Shown piece after piece: positions 11,449 to 21,960 of a DNA stretch of 64,000 nt. Where the stretch lies: NCBI GenBank assembly GCA_023333565.1, contig JAJKFH010001531.1, positions 124,001 to 188,000 on the forward strand, written 5' to 3'. Positions within the stretch are counted from its first letter, which is position 1, and the number at the start of each line of letters is the position of its first letter. Under the pieces are notes generated by a model. It searched no databases and had not been told where the DNA came from. It worked only from the letters and a program-made list of their open reading frames with translations. Source of the DNA: Puffinus mauretanicus (lineage: Eukaryota; Chordata; Aves; Procellariiformes; Procellariidae). The translations under genes and the position numbers were made by a program.

Positions 11449-12500
11449 CTAGTTTAAAGCCCTCTCAATGAGCCCCGCCAACTCATACGCAAGAATCCTT
11501 TTCCCCCTGCGAGACAGCTGAACTCCGTCCGTCGCCAGCAGGCCCGGTGCCGTGTAAACCTCCCCGTGGTCAAAGAAGCCAAAATTCTGCCGAAGGCACC
11601 AGCCCCTAAGCCACGTGTTGATCCGATGAGTTTTCCTGTTCCTTTCAGTGTTCCGCCCTGCCACTGAAGGGATCGAGGAAAACACTACCTGTGCTCCCGA
11701 TCCTCCCACCAGTCGCCCCAGCGCCCTGAAGTCCCTTTTGATCCCTTCGGGACTTCTCTCCGCAACCTCCTCACTGCCAGCCTGTATAACCAGCAGTGGG
11801 TAGTAATCGGAGGCCTGCACGAGACTAGGGAGCTTCCTAGTAATGTCCTTAACCCGGGCCCCAGGGAGGCAGCAGACTTCCCTGTGGGATGGGTCTGGCC
11901 GACAAATTGGGCCCTCCGTCCCCCTCAGAAGGGAATCACCAATGACAATTACCCTCCTTTTTTTCTTAGCGGAGGCAGTCGTAATTTGTGGGGCTGGCTG
12001 CCTCGCCTCGGGCAACCCCCTGGATGGGCCTTCATCTTCGTCCTCGTTCGTCTGGCCCTCAAGATCCAGAGCCCCGTATCTGTTGTGTAGGGGCAACTGG
12101 GAAGGTTGAGGTGAGGGAGGCCAGACGGGGGTTCGCCTGGCACCCCGAGCAGGGACCTGTGTCCATTTCCCTCCGTCGCCTGGGTCTCCTCCTTCTGCCT
12201 GGCGGCAAGAGGGCAGGGGTTCTTCCGTTTCTTGCGGAGCCTCTGTGTGCTGCCCTTGCCTCAGGGATGGTAGGGTGTGGCTCCACCAATCTATCTCCCT
12301 CTCGCACTCCCTGATGCTCCTTAGCCTTTCCACTTCCTCCTTCAGCTCTGCCACCAGGCTGAGCAGATCATCCACCTGGTCGCAGCGCACACAGGCGTCG
12401 TCTCAGCTGCCCCCCTGCTCAAGGGACAGCCTCAGGCACTCCCTGCAGCCGGAGACCTGGACAGATGTGTGTTTGCGTAGGGGCTCCGTCTGGGTAGATA
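11449..12500 (-). pseudogene. CR1 ORF1 with C4-type zinc-binding motif, coiled coil and SGNH/GDSL-esterase-like domain
   Basis: The frame is open for 313 codons (11449-12390), contains no ATG, and continues upstream through a single in-frame TGA at 12403-12405 to about 12500. Reading through that stop gives a Cys pair (GCRECLRL) before the stop and a second pair (ACVRCDQVDDL) after it, together resembling a C4 zinc-binding motif. Next come a short coiled coil (LLSLVAELKEEVERLRS), a Pro/Gln-rich linker and a basic KKKRR. The esterase-like domain opens with VIVIGDSLLRGTEG, where GDS carries the nucleophile Ser. Near the end the expected DG(V/M)HLS catalytic motif reads DGVQLSRRGKRIL (codon 11518-11520), so His is replaced by Gln. 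ORF1 proteins of this type bind RNA. This copy is disabled by the TGA and probably by the His change. Confidence 0.93.
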
Positions 12501-13854
12501 GATTTTGATCTATTTTGAAAGATTCTTCCCTTCTCATTGGAACCAGAGGCCAAAACCGCAGAGGTATCAAGTCTGTCTTTCCAGTTCAAGCATAGCAGAA
12601 CAGTTGTTGTGATGTTCACAACATTGCGAATGGTAGATCGCAAAGCAGGCTGTCTGGTTTGTTTTAGAGAGAAAACTGGGGAAAGATCTCAAAACTGGGT
12701 AGCCTGAAGTGCTCGTGCGAGTCTGTAAGCTCACTTCCATGTCCTTTCTTAAACAGCTTTCTTCCTCTTAACAGTTATCGGTTTTGTGCCAGAGCAATGC
12801 TGTAGGTTGGACAATGTCATTCACGGCCCTACTCTATTTATAGGGTATTTCAGCAACCCCTCCTGTAGCTCCTGTTTCCTGATTTAAAAGAGCTTTCACG
12901 CTACGTCGTCTCCTCTCATTTTCCATTGGCAGAAAAAGGGAGAAGTTGAATTTCTCCTTGAAATGCAACAGAGCATTTCTGCTTCTCTTTCCAGGCCATG
13001 GCTCTCGTCCCTTGGATTTAGGAGACAAGTCCGGCAAGGGGAGGGCTGTGGGTGAGGCGCCCGCTGCCAGCAGTCACTTCTGCTTGGCTGCTTCTCTCGC
13101 CTTGGCTTCAGAGACAAGGGGAGATGGCTAGTGAACACTAGCAGGGGATGAGGAAAAAGGATTAGGATAGAAATGAACTGCGCAGACGCAGTGCCTCGCC
13201 TTGGCTGAGCCCTGACAGCAATCGCCTGTCTGGAAGTATTGGCAATTCTGCTGTGCAGAGGTGGCCTGATCCAGCTCACATATCAAAGTCAAGGCTTATA
13301 ATTTGGGAGTTGGAACGGTTTTTTAATATAGGCCAGAAGTAATTTCAAGAAACTGCAACACAGAGGTCCCTGACATGAGAAATATTGCGTTAGAATAACA
13401 CTCTCGATGTTAATTTTAAATTATCGTCATTGTTAGCCCTTCCTCTGTGTTTTCCCCCCTTTGCTTTCCCATTTCCCTTTCTCCTTCCCAACAAGCCAGA
13501 CATAGTTTTGATGTTATCTTTTTCTGACATGCTGTTTGTGTGGTACAGTGTTTATTTTTCAAAGCCAAAGGAAGATTTAATAACATTCAGCTGATCACAG
13601 AACAGCTTTGCTTTAAAAGCTCATTAGCTAGGGCTTGTCTCCTGGTTGTTGCTTTCAGTGACATGCCTGTCACAGTGATAGAAAATCATATATACCCGTG
13701 TGTGTGTTTATTGTATCTTACTAACTCTCCTGGTGGGAGGCAATGCTGATAAAGGGCTTTAAGTAAAGCTTTGCCGGCACCAGTGAATGCTTATTTTCTA
13801 GGTTTGTTGTTTTGTGGTTGGTTTTTTTGGTTGGTTGGTTGGGTTTTTTTTTAA

Positions 13855-13978
13855 ATAAATGGAACAAGCGATCCTCAACTGAGCAGGCTGTCAGTGCCTG
13901 GACCTTGGACATTGAAAGTTTGACATAATTGTCAGTATTGGCCAAAACCAGCAGGAAAGCGTAGGTTCCAGACACGCC
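13855..13978 (-). repeat. Unknown 124-bp repeat, copy A
   Basis: This segment is ungapped and differs from 15187-15310 at about 6 of 124 positions. Both copies are preceded on the plus strand by T/G-rich tracts (13801-13854 here). On the minus strand the body would therefore end in an A-rich tail that turns into a CCAA-type repeat. I do not recognise the family and see no tRNA-like, 7SL-like or CR1 similarity. The minus-strand assignment rests only on the tail. Confidence 0.8.
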
Positions 13979-15186
13979 ATAAGTTCTTACTAGTTTTGTG
14001 AAAATTGGTATCTGGAAAGAGAATGGAGTGCCCCTATGGAGGAGAAGTTGATTTATCTTACAAGAGGCTACACGAGGACAGGCTGGCTGGCAGGTGAGCG
14101 TGTGCCTGGCTCTGGATCGCTGCCTTCTGCCTGCTGAATATCCCCATCAGGCAAGCTGAGAATGATGGGGGGGACTGTGAGTCCCGTGGAAGGGAGATGG
14201 AAGCTGGAGCTCGAGTGGCGGTGGTAGGGATGACAACTACTGCGGTGTGTTTTGCTGCTCACAAAATATCTTTTTCTTATAGAATACGCTTGCGGAGTAA
14301 AGCTATGAACAGTGTTTGCTCAGTTATTCAGAAATTCATCCAGGCCTGCTTTAGAATAATGAGATTAGGCTAAAATTCGTGGAGTTAAAAATAGTAGAAA
14401 TTCAAGTTGTTCTCTTTTTAAATTCCTTTCTTCAGATGCCCCGAGTCATTTAAGTTGTTTAAGTTTACTCTGCAAGCACAAAGCATAGAAACTTGCTGAA
14501 ATTTCTAATCTAATTAGGCATCTTTGGGAGCTGGGTTTTTAAGCAGAACACCAAAGATGGAAAAACCTGTGGTAAAACCACAGGAGAGCTGGCAATGTTC
14601 GGCAAGAAAATAAAAATAACGGGATGGAAATGAACGTGCTGTGTGCATGTAGCTGTGGAGGCAGGTAGGGCTCTCCTCTCTGGTGGCTGTGCAGGCTGGA
14701 TTCTGCCAGCAGCTGCACATCTCTTCCCAACTCCTCTGCCTCTCCCTTTGTCCTTCCTCTCCTTGCCTCTGCTGCCTTAGCAGTTATTGTCACCTGTAGT
14801 TAATCTGCAGACCTCTGCTTTGTGAGGATCGAGGGATTAGAGCAAGAGCGAGTCCTTCGGAAGTACCTGTGGTACTGTGGGCTCTGGTGAAAGCCCAGCT
14901 GAATGCCAGAGGGCTCATGAAGCAGCAGGCATGTGTGACGGGGCTGTCAGATAAGAACCTGGCATCTGGCGTACACACTGCTTACAGTACAGAGCGGCAA
15001 AGCGTTATTGCCCATATGTGATTGAATGGGACTGTTTCACCATCTTTGTCTTTCTCACCTTGGTATAGCAAAGTCATGTTTAAAGTTGCCCAGGTTACCT
15101 TAGGGTACCTGAGAACCTGAGGTGCAAGTCCTCCTAGCCTTATTATAGCAAAAATTCCTTTTTGGTTGGTGTTTGGTTTTTTTTTT

Positions 15187-15310
15187 ATAAATGGAACAAG
15201 CCGCCCTCAACTGAGTAGGCTGTCAGTGCCTGGACCTTGGACATTGAAAGTTTGACATAATTGTCAGTATTGGCCAAAACCATCAGGAAAGCGTAGGTTC
15301 CAGACACGCT
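15187..15310 (-). repeat. Unknown 124-bp repeat, copy B
   Basis: This is the partner of 13855-13978, in the same orientation and 1332 bp downstream. It is preceded by a T-run and GGTTGGTGTTTGG at 15163-15186, comparable to the tail-like tract of copy A. Similarity stops abruptly after GACACGC(T/C) on the right side. The differences are scattered substitutions, including a cluster of three near the left end (GCGATC versus GCCGCC). Confidence 0.8.
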
Positions 15311-16272
15311 ACAAAACTACAAAACAAAAAAGTGGGCAGTCTTCATCTGAAGTTCTAAGTTGGAGTTGGAAGGAGTATAAAACTGCAATGAGTGATGCTC
15401 TAGAATTAAAAAAAGAAAAAAAACCCAGTTAATTGGCTTCAGAGAACAGTAAATAGATTGTACATTCTTTCCTGATAAAACTTCCCCAGATCTTTAATGA
15501 CCCCCATGCTGCTCAGCAGTCACTGGTGCATCAGCATCCCTCCCGCATTTGTCTGACAGCATCACAAAATGGATTAAGTTGAGCTTGGAAAAAAGCATGC
15601 TTATTCCGAAACAGAAATGCTCACACATGGTGTTTTTCAGGACTGGCTATTAAAATATAAATACAGACCATACATCAATCCAGATTGATACTCAGAGGTA
15701 GACAAGTTCTCAGTCTATCTTGGTGTGTTTTTATCATTATCTATTCTAGGTGTAGGTACCCCAGCATATTAATTCTTAAGAATGTAAGTGTTTTAGTAGC
15801 ATTAATCATTGTTTTGTGGGGTTTTTTTCCCTTAAATAAAAATGTCTTTTTGCTCTATTCAGGTCTAAACATGGTTAAACCTGCACTATGTGCTGTACTC
15901 ATCAAGTATTTTTTAAATAAAAGCATTCCCTCATCTGGATAAAAACAAAATAAAGCTCAGCTTGCTACAGAAGCTCTGGCCTTACGGCTCTGAGTGTCCT
16001 GACCTGTGCTAGGTTCTTAAAAAAACAGAGTTTAGGATCTTGTGAGGAACAGCTTCAGTTCAGTGGAAAAAAATGCCTGCTAATGGTCTGAGTTTCCTTA
16101 CTCTTATTCCTAATGATGTCCTTTATAGTGTTCAGTAGAGTCATAGGTTTAAGAAGGCAGCCTTTTTGGAGTCAGTGACATGTTACTTCTATCTACATGT
16201 GCTGGGTCCCGTGGGAGTTGTGTCAGCACTTTTATAATGGCTTTAAGACAACTGTTTCTTTTCTTCCTTTAG

Positions 16273-16368
16273 GCTCATAGCTGGCAGCCTGGAATCAAGA
16301 ACCCATACCGTGGGGTGGTGGTATGGCCAGTTCCTGAAAATGTTGAAATTACTGTGACACTCTTTAAG
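16273..16368 (+). CDS. EHBP1: EHBP1 exon, NT-C2 domain (about residues 55-86)
   Basis: This 96-bp exon has phase 0 at both ends and encodes 32 residues, AHSWQPGIKNPYRGVVVWP continuing to VEITVTLFK. The acceptor is TTTAG at 16268-16272 and the donor is GTATG at 16369. The peptide matches EHBP1 as I remember it, except for a conservative Val in the ENVEIT segment where I recall Ile in mammals. Structurally this is the central beta-sandwich part of the NT-C2 domain, with the conserved Trp-Pro pairs. Confidence 0.97.
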
Positions 16369-17375
16369 GTATGTTTTTTTTTTCTTTTTTTAAAGCGTAG
16401 TATTTCCTATTTTGTAAACAGCATATGAAAAATTCTGTTTGGAAACGTCAGATTATAATCACAAAGGCCTAATCTTACTGGGTTTAAGTTGTTAACTGCA
16501 CAACTTTATGTCCCCAGCTTAAATCCTGGAGAGAAGGATGGTCTGTTCCCTGCCAAAGCTTACTTTTGTAGTTTAGTTAACACACTGAAATATCCCATTG
16601 AGCTGATTATGGCGAGTCATTGGCATAGAATTTAGTACGTGTGTAACTGCGCACGTAGGACATGTGTAAGGGCTTGGCATGGGTTATAGTCTGGTTGGTT
16701 TTCTTTAAATACTGTAAGCCAGAAGTTGTCAAAACACAGCCAGTTCTAGACTTCCGTGTTCAGTTGCAGTGCAGTGACCCTATTTCTTATGCTATTGACT
16801 AGAATCCAGCTCTTAATTTCACAGTATTTAGTATGGCACACAAACATCACAGTACTTACGTGATTGCAGTTGTAGGAGTGGATGTGGAGTATTGGAGTAG
16901 TTCAGAGAATGATAAGATTTTACAGGGGATTTTTTTTAGGAACTGCATTTGTTCTATTAAAAAAAGAAGCTTATTTGTGTGGTTGCGAAGCAGGAGGAGA
17001 AATTGATGGTTATGCTAGAACTTAATTCCCAGATATCATTGGGGAAAGTCCTTTCTGCATAAAGATAAACAATGCAACGTTGCATGTGTGATGGCGTAGG
17101 AAACTGACTGGGAGACTGCCGATTTCTGGGATTTTCATTCCGTTAGTTCTTTCTTTTTCTTTACTCTGGTGCCTCCAACTACACTCCGCTTGTTCTTATT
17201 TCCAATTGCTCCCTTCACAGCTTAGGGCAACAGTAACATAGTTTTTTCTAATTAGTAATATTGATATTTCTTTGTCTTGGGGACTTCCCTGAATAACTGC
17301 TTAGAAGTGGCTTCTGCTTAGCCTTAGAATGTGAATTTATTACTTGGTTCATTAAGCCTAAAAAGGGGTGTTTCT

Positions 17376-17378
<3 letters not shown>

Positions 17379-17407
<29 letters not shown>
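17379..17407. repeat. Poly-T run, 29 bases
   Basis: This is an uninterrupted T run, so the minus strand carries a 29-base poly-A. The sequence on its 3' side (17408-17500), read on the minus strand, is not a recognised gene end. A retrocopy origin is possible but unproven. Confidence 0.9.
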
Positions 17408-20400
17408 GTCCTTGGGATCACCAATGAACAGAAACGTCCCAGGTTGCCAGTGATGCTAACTATCATAAATTTGTCTCTCTTCTTAGCAGACACATAGTCT
17501 TCAATTGAGGTTCAAAAGTTCACTAGCAAAATTGTTTGCCTTTGCATGCTTCAAGGGCCTCTACTTGGATTAAGAAGTTTAAGACCATTATGTGACTATG
17601 CTGCATGTCTGTATAATGTTATGTAACGCAGTAAATGTTACTTAATATTTTTAACATTTAAAGTGAAGCAGAAATGTACACAATTCTTGTGTATGTAATA
17701 ACATTACCTGAAAAATAAGAAATTAAGTTTCCTTTTGGGTGTAGCTCTGTGATGCTGTGGCTTTGGAGTAAAAGTGTCTCCCAGGCTTCTCCTGCCATCC
17801 CACACTACCTTTTTATTCCTACCTGCACTGCTTCAGGGCTATATTTTGTAGTACAGCACAACAGACTAGTAGTTGTGCCACTGAAAGTGAGTGTGAGGGC
17901 TAGGACCAGATAGTGAGGGGAGAGAAGGGCCTCTGGAGCCAGTGTTAGGTATTACTACAGCCTTAATTTTACCCAGCACTGTGACTTTGCAGGCAGATCT
18001 GTTCACTGGACTGCCTCTTCCTCTCCCCAAAAATGAGCCTGCCCATCGCAAGGGTTGTTCTGGGAGGAGAGGAAGGAGCGTGAATAACGCCAGAGGCTGT
18101 GCGTTCTGGGAACGGTACACACTGATCTCTGGGGGAACGAGCGCAGGCTTTTATAATCAAAATATTGAGATCACACGAAAAACATCATATTGTCAGGCAG
18201 CTTTTATATAAATCTGCTCTAATTGATCCTCTAGCTCCTCCAACAAGAGTGCCTGTAGGTGGCCAAAACCACCTTTTTCTCTATAAGGATATGCAGCTGT
18301 GGAACAGAGCAGCACTTTTTGAGCAAGCTGGGTAATGCACCAGGAGCACTGTATCTGTGCGAGACCAGCAGCCTGCCTGGATGAATGAGCTGTGAGTGAT
18401 TCGTGATTGGAGGCAGAATATGGTGTTAGTGCAGTTTATGCTGTGCCCAGTCCTCTGATGGCTCTGTTGGCTCAGTGCTACAGTGGCACACTTCAGCTGT
18501 AGTGTGGGATATGTGCTAACAGATATCCCTGGCATTTCTGTAGCTGGTATATTCTGGGCAAAGACGGTCAAAAAGAGCTAGCTATTTTTTTTTCACACAG
18601 CTGATGCATTGGCTGGTCAGCGCTAGAGTAGTGGGAAGGGAAGTATGTAATAGCATACTGCAGCAGCCTTTTTGGGAGCTGACTTACAAGTCAGGTATTT
18701 ATATCGTTCCTTCCTCTGGAAGGAGGGAGGCAAAAACAATGAAGGCAGTAAAGCTCAGAAAAAGACACGGCTCGTCTTGCAGTTCTGTAAAAGTCGATTA
18801 GGAGCCACTCCCCAGCAAAGGAGAGTGACTGCTGAACGGTTGGCACTTTGCAGTAAGTACACTTAGCGTGGCCGTGTTGTTTAACAAACAGTAGTTGTCC
18901 TCTTTCATTACAACCCGAGAAGCTAAGGGAAGCGGCTGATGTCTGCACTGGCAGAGCGCACTGATGGGAGCAGGTTGGTCTGACAGAGCTTTGTAGCAAT
19001 CACAGATAACAAATTAGTGCAGTGGTGCTGTTTGAAATAGAAGTGCAGGGAAGGGAAAGAGCGAACTCCAGAATAGACAGCTACATGTTTTGGGAAATGA
19101 TTCACACAGTAGTGGCTGTGCATTTGTAAGTGGCTGTTGAAATGTGTTGCTGGTAGGATTAGGAGATAAATTGAGGTTTCAAGTGCTGATGAGAATGTTA
19201 AGAATATCCTCTCCAGCAGTCACCCGTGGACACTTGAGAGCTGGCTAGCAAAGTGCCTGTGATCAGTCAACAAACGAGGTATTATGCATTATCTACACAT
19301 CCCTGTTTTGGGTGTTAGCTTGTTTCCAACGATATATTTGTAATTCTTACACAAACAGAGCTAAGTATTGAGGAGACTATAACGTTCGTTTAGAAAACTT
19401 TCATTTCAAATAAATAAAAACTTTTTGTTTCATTTCACTTAATTCTGGGCTACTGGTAAAATTTCATAATGCTCTGGAGTCATGTGGGGAAAAGCATCAA
19501 ATGGATATATTGATTCAGCTTCCCTTGACTAGCTCTAGCTCCTGCTTATCCAGCCGGCTGGTGTGCTAATTACATAAAAAGTTCCATCTGTTCTGAAAGT
19601 TTAACTTCTTCCTTTGCCATGCTCTAGATGTTCTATATTAACCAAACAGGTTATGCCTCAGGTTTTTTCAACCAAAATGGTGAGAAAGAAACATTGTGAA
19701 ACAATAAGCCTATTGTGCATTTTAAGTCCATGATTTGTAGTGCTTTCATGGAAAGATCCACGGATGCCAGAAAAGCTAGCTGAATTCCCATTTTTTGTTG
19801 TTTCCATGGTTGCACTCCAGAAGTTCATTTTTAGAGTCCCTGCATTAGCAAGGTTTAATCAGCATATATGAAAGCTTGTATACTTTTCCGTGGTTTTATG
19901 TACAAATGCATACCTGTATCAACTGAGAGAGATTTTAAATGAGAAATTTTCAGTGCCAAGCAAGCCCAGAGCCCAGTGCTTTTAGCAAAGCTAAGTGAAC
20001 GTCAGTCGTACCATGAGGATTTAAATTGCAACATCACTATTTTCTAGCTTAAAAGCAAAGTGAGCTTCCCAAGCAAAAATGTTTGTTCTTCTGGAGTAAG
20101 CGTGGACTTTGCTTCATTGGATTACAAAACCCACTTGTTTTGTCAGTAATATACATGGTTTATCACACCAATGTACTATTGCAACAACAGGGAAGATTAC
20201 CAGCTCTTCATTGCAAAGTTTGAAAGAGACATTTTTAAAGGCGTAGCTTTCTAAGCACACAGAAAATTATTTATGAGTAAAATAAGAATAAAATAGATTA
20301 TAAAAGGAGACTTGTATCGTTGAAAGTATTCCCATCAGAATAAATCCCGTATCATCTTGAAAGCTCGAGTCAATCACGTGCTTTGATTATAGTGCAGTAA

Positions 20401-20457
20401 CTGGCCATGCACTAGCAGGAACACTGCAGCAGAGTCAATATGTTGTCTCAGGGCAGG

Positions 20458-20523
20458 AAAAAAAAAAAACACAACCAAAAAAACCCAAACAAACAAAAAA
20501 ACCCCCAAACAAAACCAAAACCC
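20458..20523 (+). repeat. A/C-rich low-complexity tract
   Basis: These are A runs interspersed with C2-C5 runs, the complement of the T/G tracts elsewhere in the window. It could be the decayed A-rich tail of an old plus-strand retroposon. No body is recognised upstream. Confidence 0.75.
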
Positions 20524-21456
20524 TTCGATAAAGCCATTTCCCAGAAGCAAGGAACAAATCCAGGTTCAGAACATACTTGTTTCAGTTTAGGGGAGACCAG
20601 TGGCTTGACCGGACTCTATTGAGAATATTCCATAGGAGGGAAAAACAGTCCTATAGACAAGATGATGTGTGTTTTAGATATAAAAATCATAAGCTCAGGG
20701 AAGTGAGCACATTTGCACACAAAAAAATTAAATATCCAGGGTTAGTGTGGGGACTAATTGTAAAAAATATATTTTAAAAAAAAAAAAAAAAGGTCAATCC
20801 TTGTTGCCTTTCTAGCCCAGAGGCTTTACAGAAAAGTGTGAGCTGTCATGAGCTTGGTGTGGTGATGTACAGGGACAGTTCTGCCGGTCTGCTCAGAGCT
20901 CCCTGCTCTCTGGAAGTTCAACAAAAGCTGACCAGAGTTGTATGTGATTTTCTAGACTAATCAGACCTCTGTAAGCAGCATTGAAAGCAACAAGAATTGG
21001 GTCAAATTTTGAGTCTTCTGCAGCTTCAAACAGCCAAGTACAAAAGCTGAGGACAGATGCTGGAGTATCCGGAGCATCTGCTATAGGTCACTAGTAGAGA
21101 AGATCACAAATCCTGTCATCATTTGATCTGATTCAATATGACAGTCCTTAAGTAGTTATTCCCCAAGAAGAAAGACCAAAGATTAAGGCTGGTATGAAGT
21201 GATCTAATTGAAAGGCAAGCTTCAAAAGCCAGGAAAGCTTAGGGAGGAGGCACAGGGAAGGAAGGGAGGAAGAGACTAACAGCCTGAAGATCTTCCCCCA
21301 CCTGCTCTGGCTGCTGCTTAGGAGAAGGAGCAGTCCTTTGTTTGCCGATTATGTCTTTCATTCCTATTAAAAAGATCCAGAAATAACTCTGAAGATAACT
21401 TAAACTATTGGAGAATGGTTACCTTTCTTGAGTCTTCTGAAACCACTTTACACAGT

Positions 21457-21960
21457 TGTCCTGGTTTTGGCTGGGACAGAGTTAATTTTCTTCTTACTAG
21501 CTGGTATAGTGCTATGTTTTGGATTTAGTATGAGAATAATGTTGATAACACACTGATTTTTTTTTTAGCTGTTGCTAAGTAGTGCTTACATGAGTCAAGG
21601 ACTCTGCCAGGTGCACAAGAAGCTGGGAGGGAGCACAGCCAGGACAGCTGACCCAAACTGGCCAAAGGGATATTCCATACCATATGACATCATGCTCAGT
21701 ATATAAACTGGGGGAGCTGGCTGGGGGGCAGCAACCACTGCTCGGGAGCTGGCTGGGCATCGGTTGGTGGGTGGTGAGTGGTTGCATTGTGTGTCACTCA
21801 TTTTATATATTCTTTTATCATTATTATTATTTTCCCTTCCTTTTCTGTCCTACTAAACTGTCTTTTATCTCAACCCACAAATTTGACTTTTTTTTTTGAT
21901 TCTCTCCCCCCATCCCACTGGGGGGGAGTGAGCGAGCAGCTGTGTGATGTTTAGCTGCAG
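21457..21960 (+). mobile_element. Solo LTR of an avian endogenous retrovirus
   Basis: The element starts with TGTCCTGGTTTTGGCTGGGA at 21457, which I recall as the start of a very common bird LTR. Internal signals are in the expected order: a CRE/ATF-like TGACATCA at about 21685-21692, a TATA box TATATAAACTGG at 21700, a GC-richer R/U5 part with GGGGGGCAGC, and a T-rich segment with TCATTATTATTATT. The pyrimidine- and G-rich 3' block CCATCCCACTGGGGGGGAG sits near 21915. The expected terminal segment is missing or decayed: similarity runs out at about 21960 in GTTTAGCTGCAG rather than a clean ...CA end. There are no flanking gag, pol or env sequences, so it is an LTR left by recombination or truncation. 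Assignment to an ERVL- or ERVK-type group needs a library comparison. Confidence 0.88.

Larger units (their letters stand above)
8584..12500 (-). mobile_element. CR1 LINE, near full length (~3.9 kb), antisense to EHBP1
   Basis: The 3' end at 8584 shows two CATAGAATCATAGAATC units on the plus strand. These are the reverse complement of the bird CR1 terminal repeat, and the conserved GGTTGGAAAAGACCTTTAAG block comes next. Moving 3' to 5' within the element there is a 3' UTR, an ORF2 with the reverse transcriptase broken by frameshifts, an intact ~1.27-kb endonuclease frame, a ~62-bp spacer, and ORF1. Homology fades at about 12490-12510, within or just before the ORF1 start, so most of the 5' UTR is missing. 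Full-length chicken CR1 is about 4.5 kb and most genomic copies are only a few hundred bases. The element is GC-rich and CpG-bearing relative to the AT-rich host intron. I see no clear target-site duplication, which is normal for CR1. Confidence 0.97.
1263..16272 (+). other. EHBP1: EHBP1 intron (15.0 kb) carrying a near-full-length CR1
   Basis: The donor is GTTAG at 1263 and the acceptor is TTTAG at 16268-16272 after a TTCTTTTCTTCC tract. Contents are a truncated CR1 at 4196-4670, a T/G-rich tract at 5733-5823, a GTTT-repeat at 7663-7687, the large CR1 at 8584-12500, and a pair of 124-bp direct repeats at 13855 and 15187. The remaining stretches (1263-4195, 5824-8583, 12500-13850, 13979-15186, 15311-16272) show no recognised gene. 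A minus-strand open frame at 6204-6710 is listed separately. GC content rises sharply inside the CR1 and falls again outside it. Confidence 0.9.

Noticed and set aside
14566..14584. 8-bp perfect hairpin CCTGTGGT/ACCACAGG
   Set aside because: Hairpins of this size are expected by chance in a window this long, and no transcript context makes it special.
17248..17493. Minus-strand frame running into poly-Lys, as from a processed pseudogene tail
   Set aside because: The poly-Lys is only the translated poly-T run. The part before it is 29 residues with no recognisable gene.
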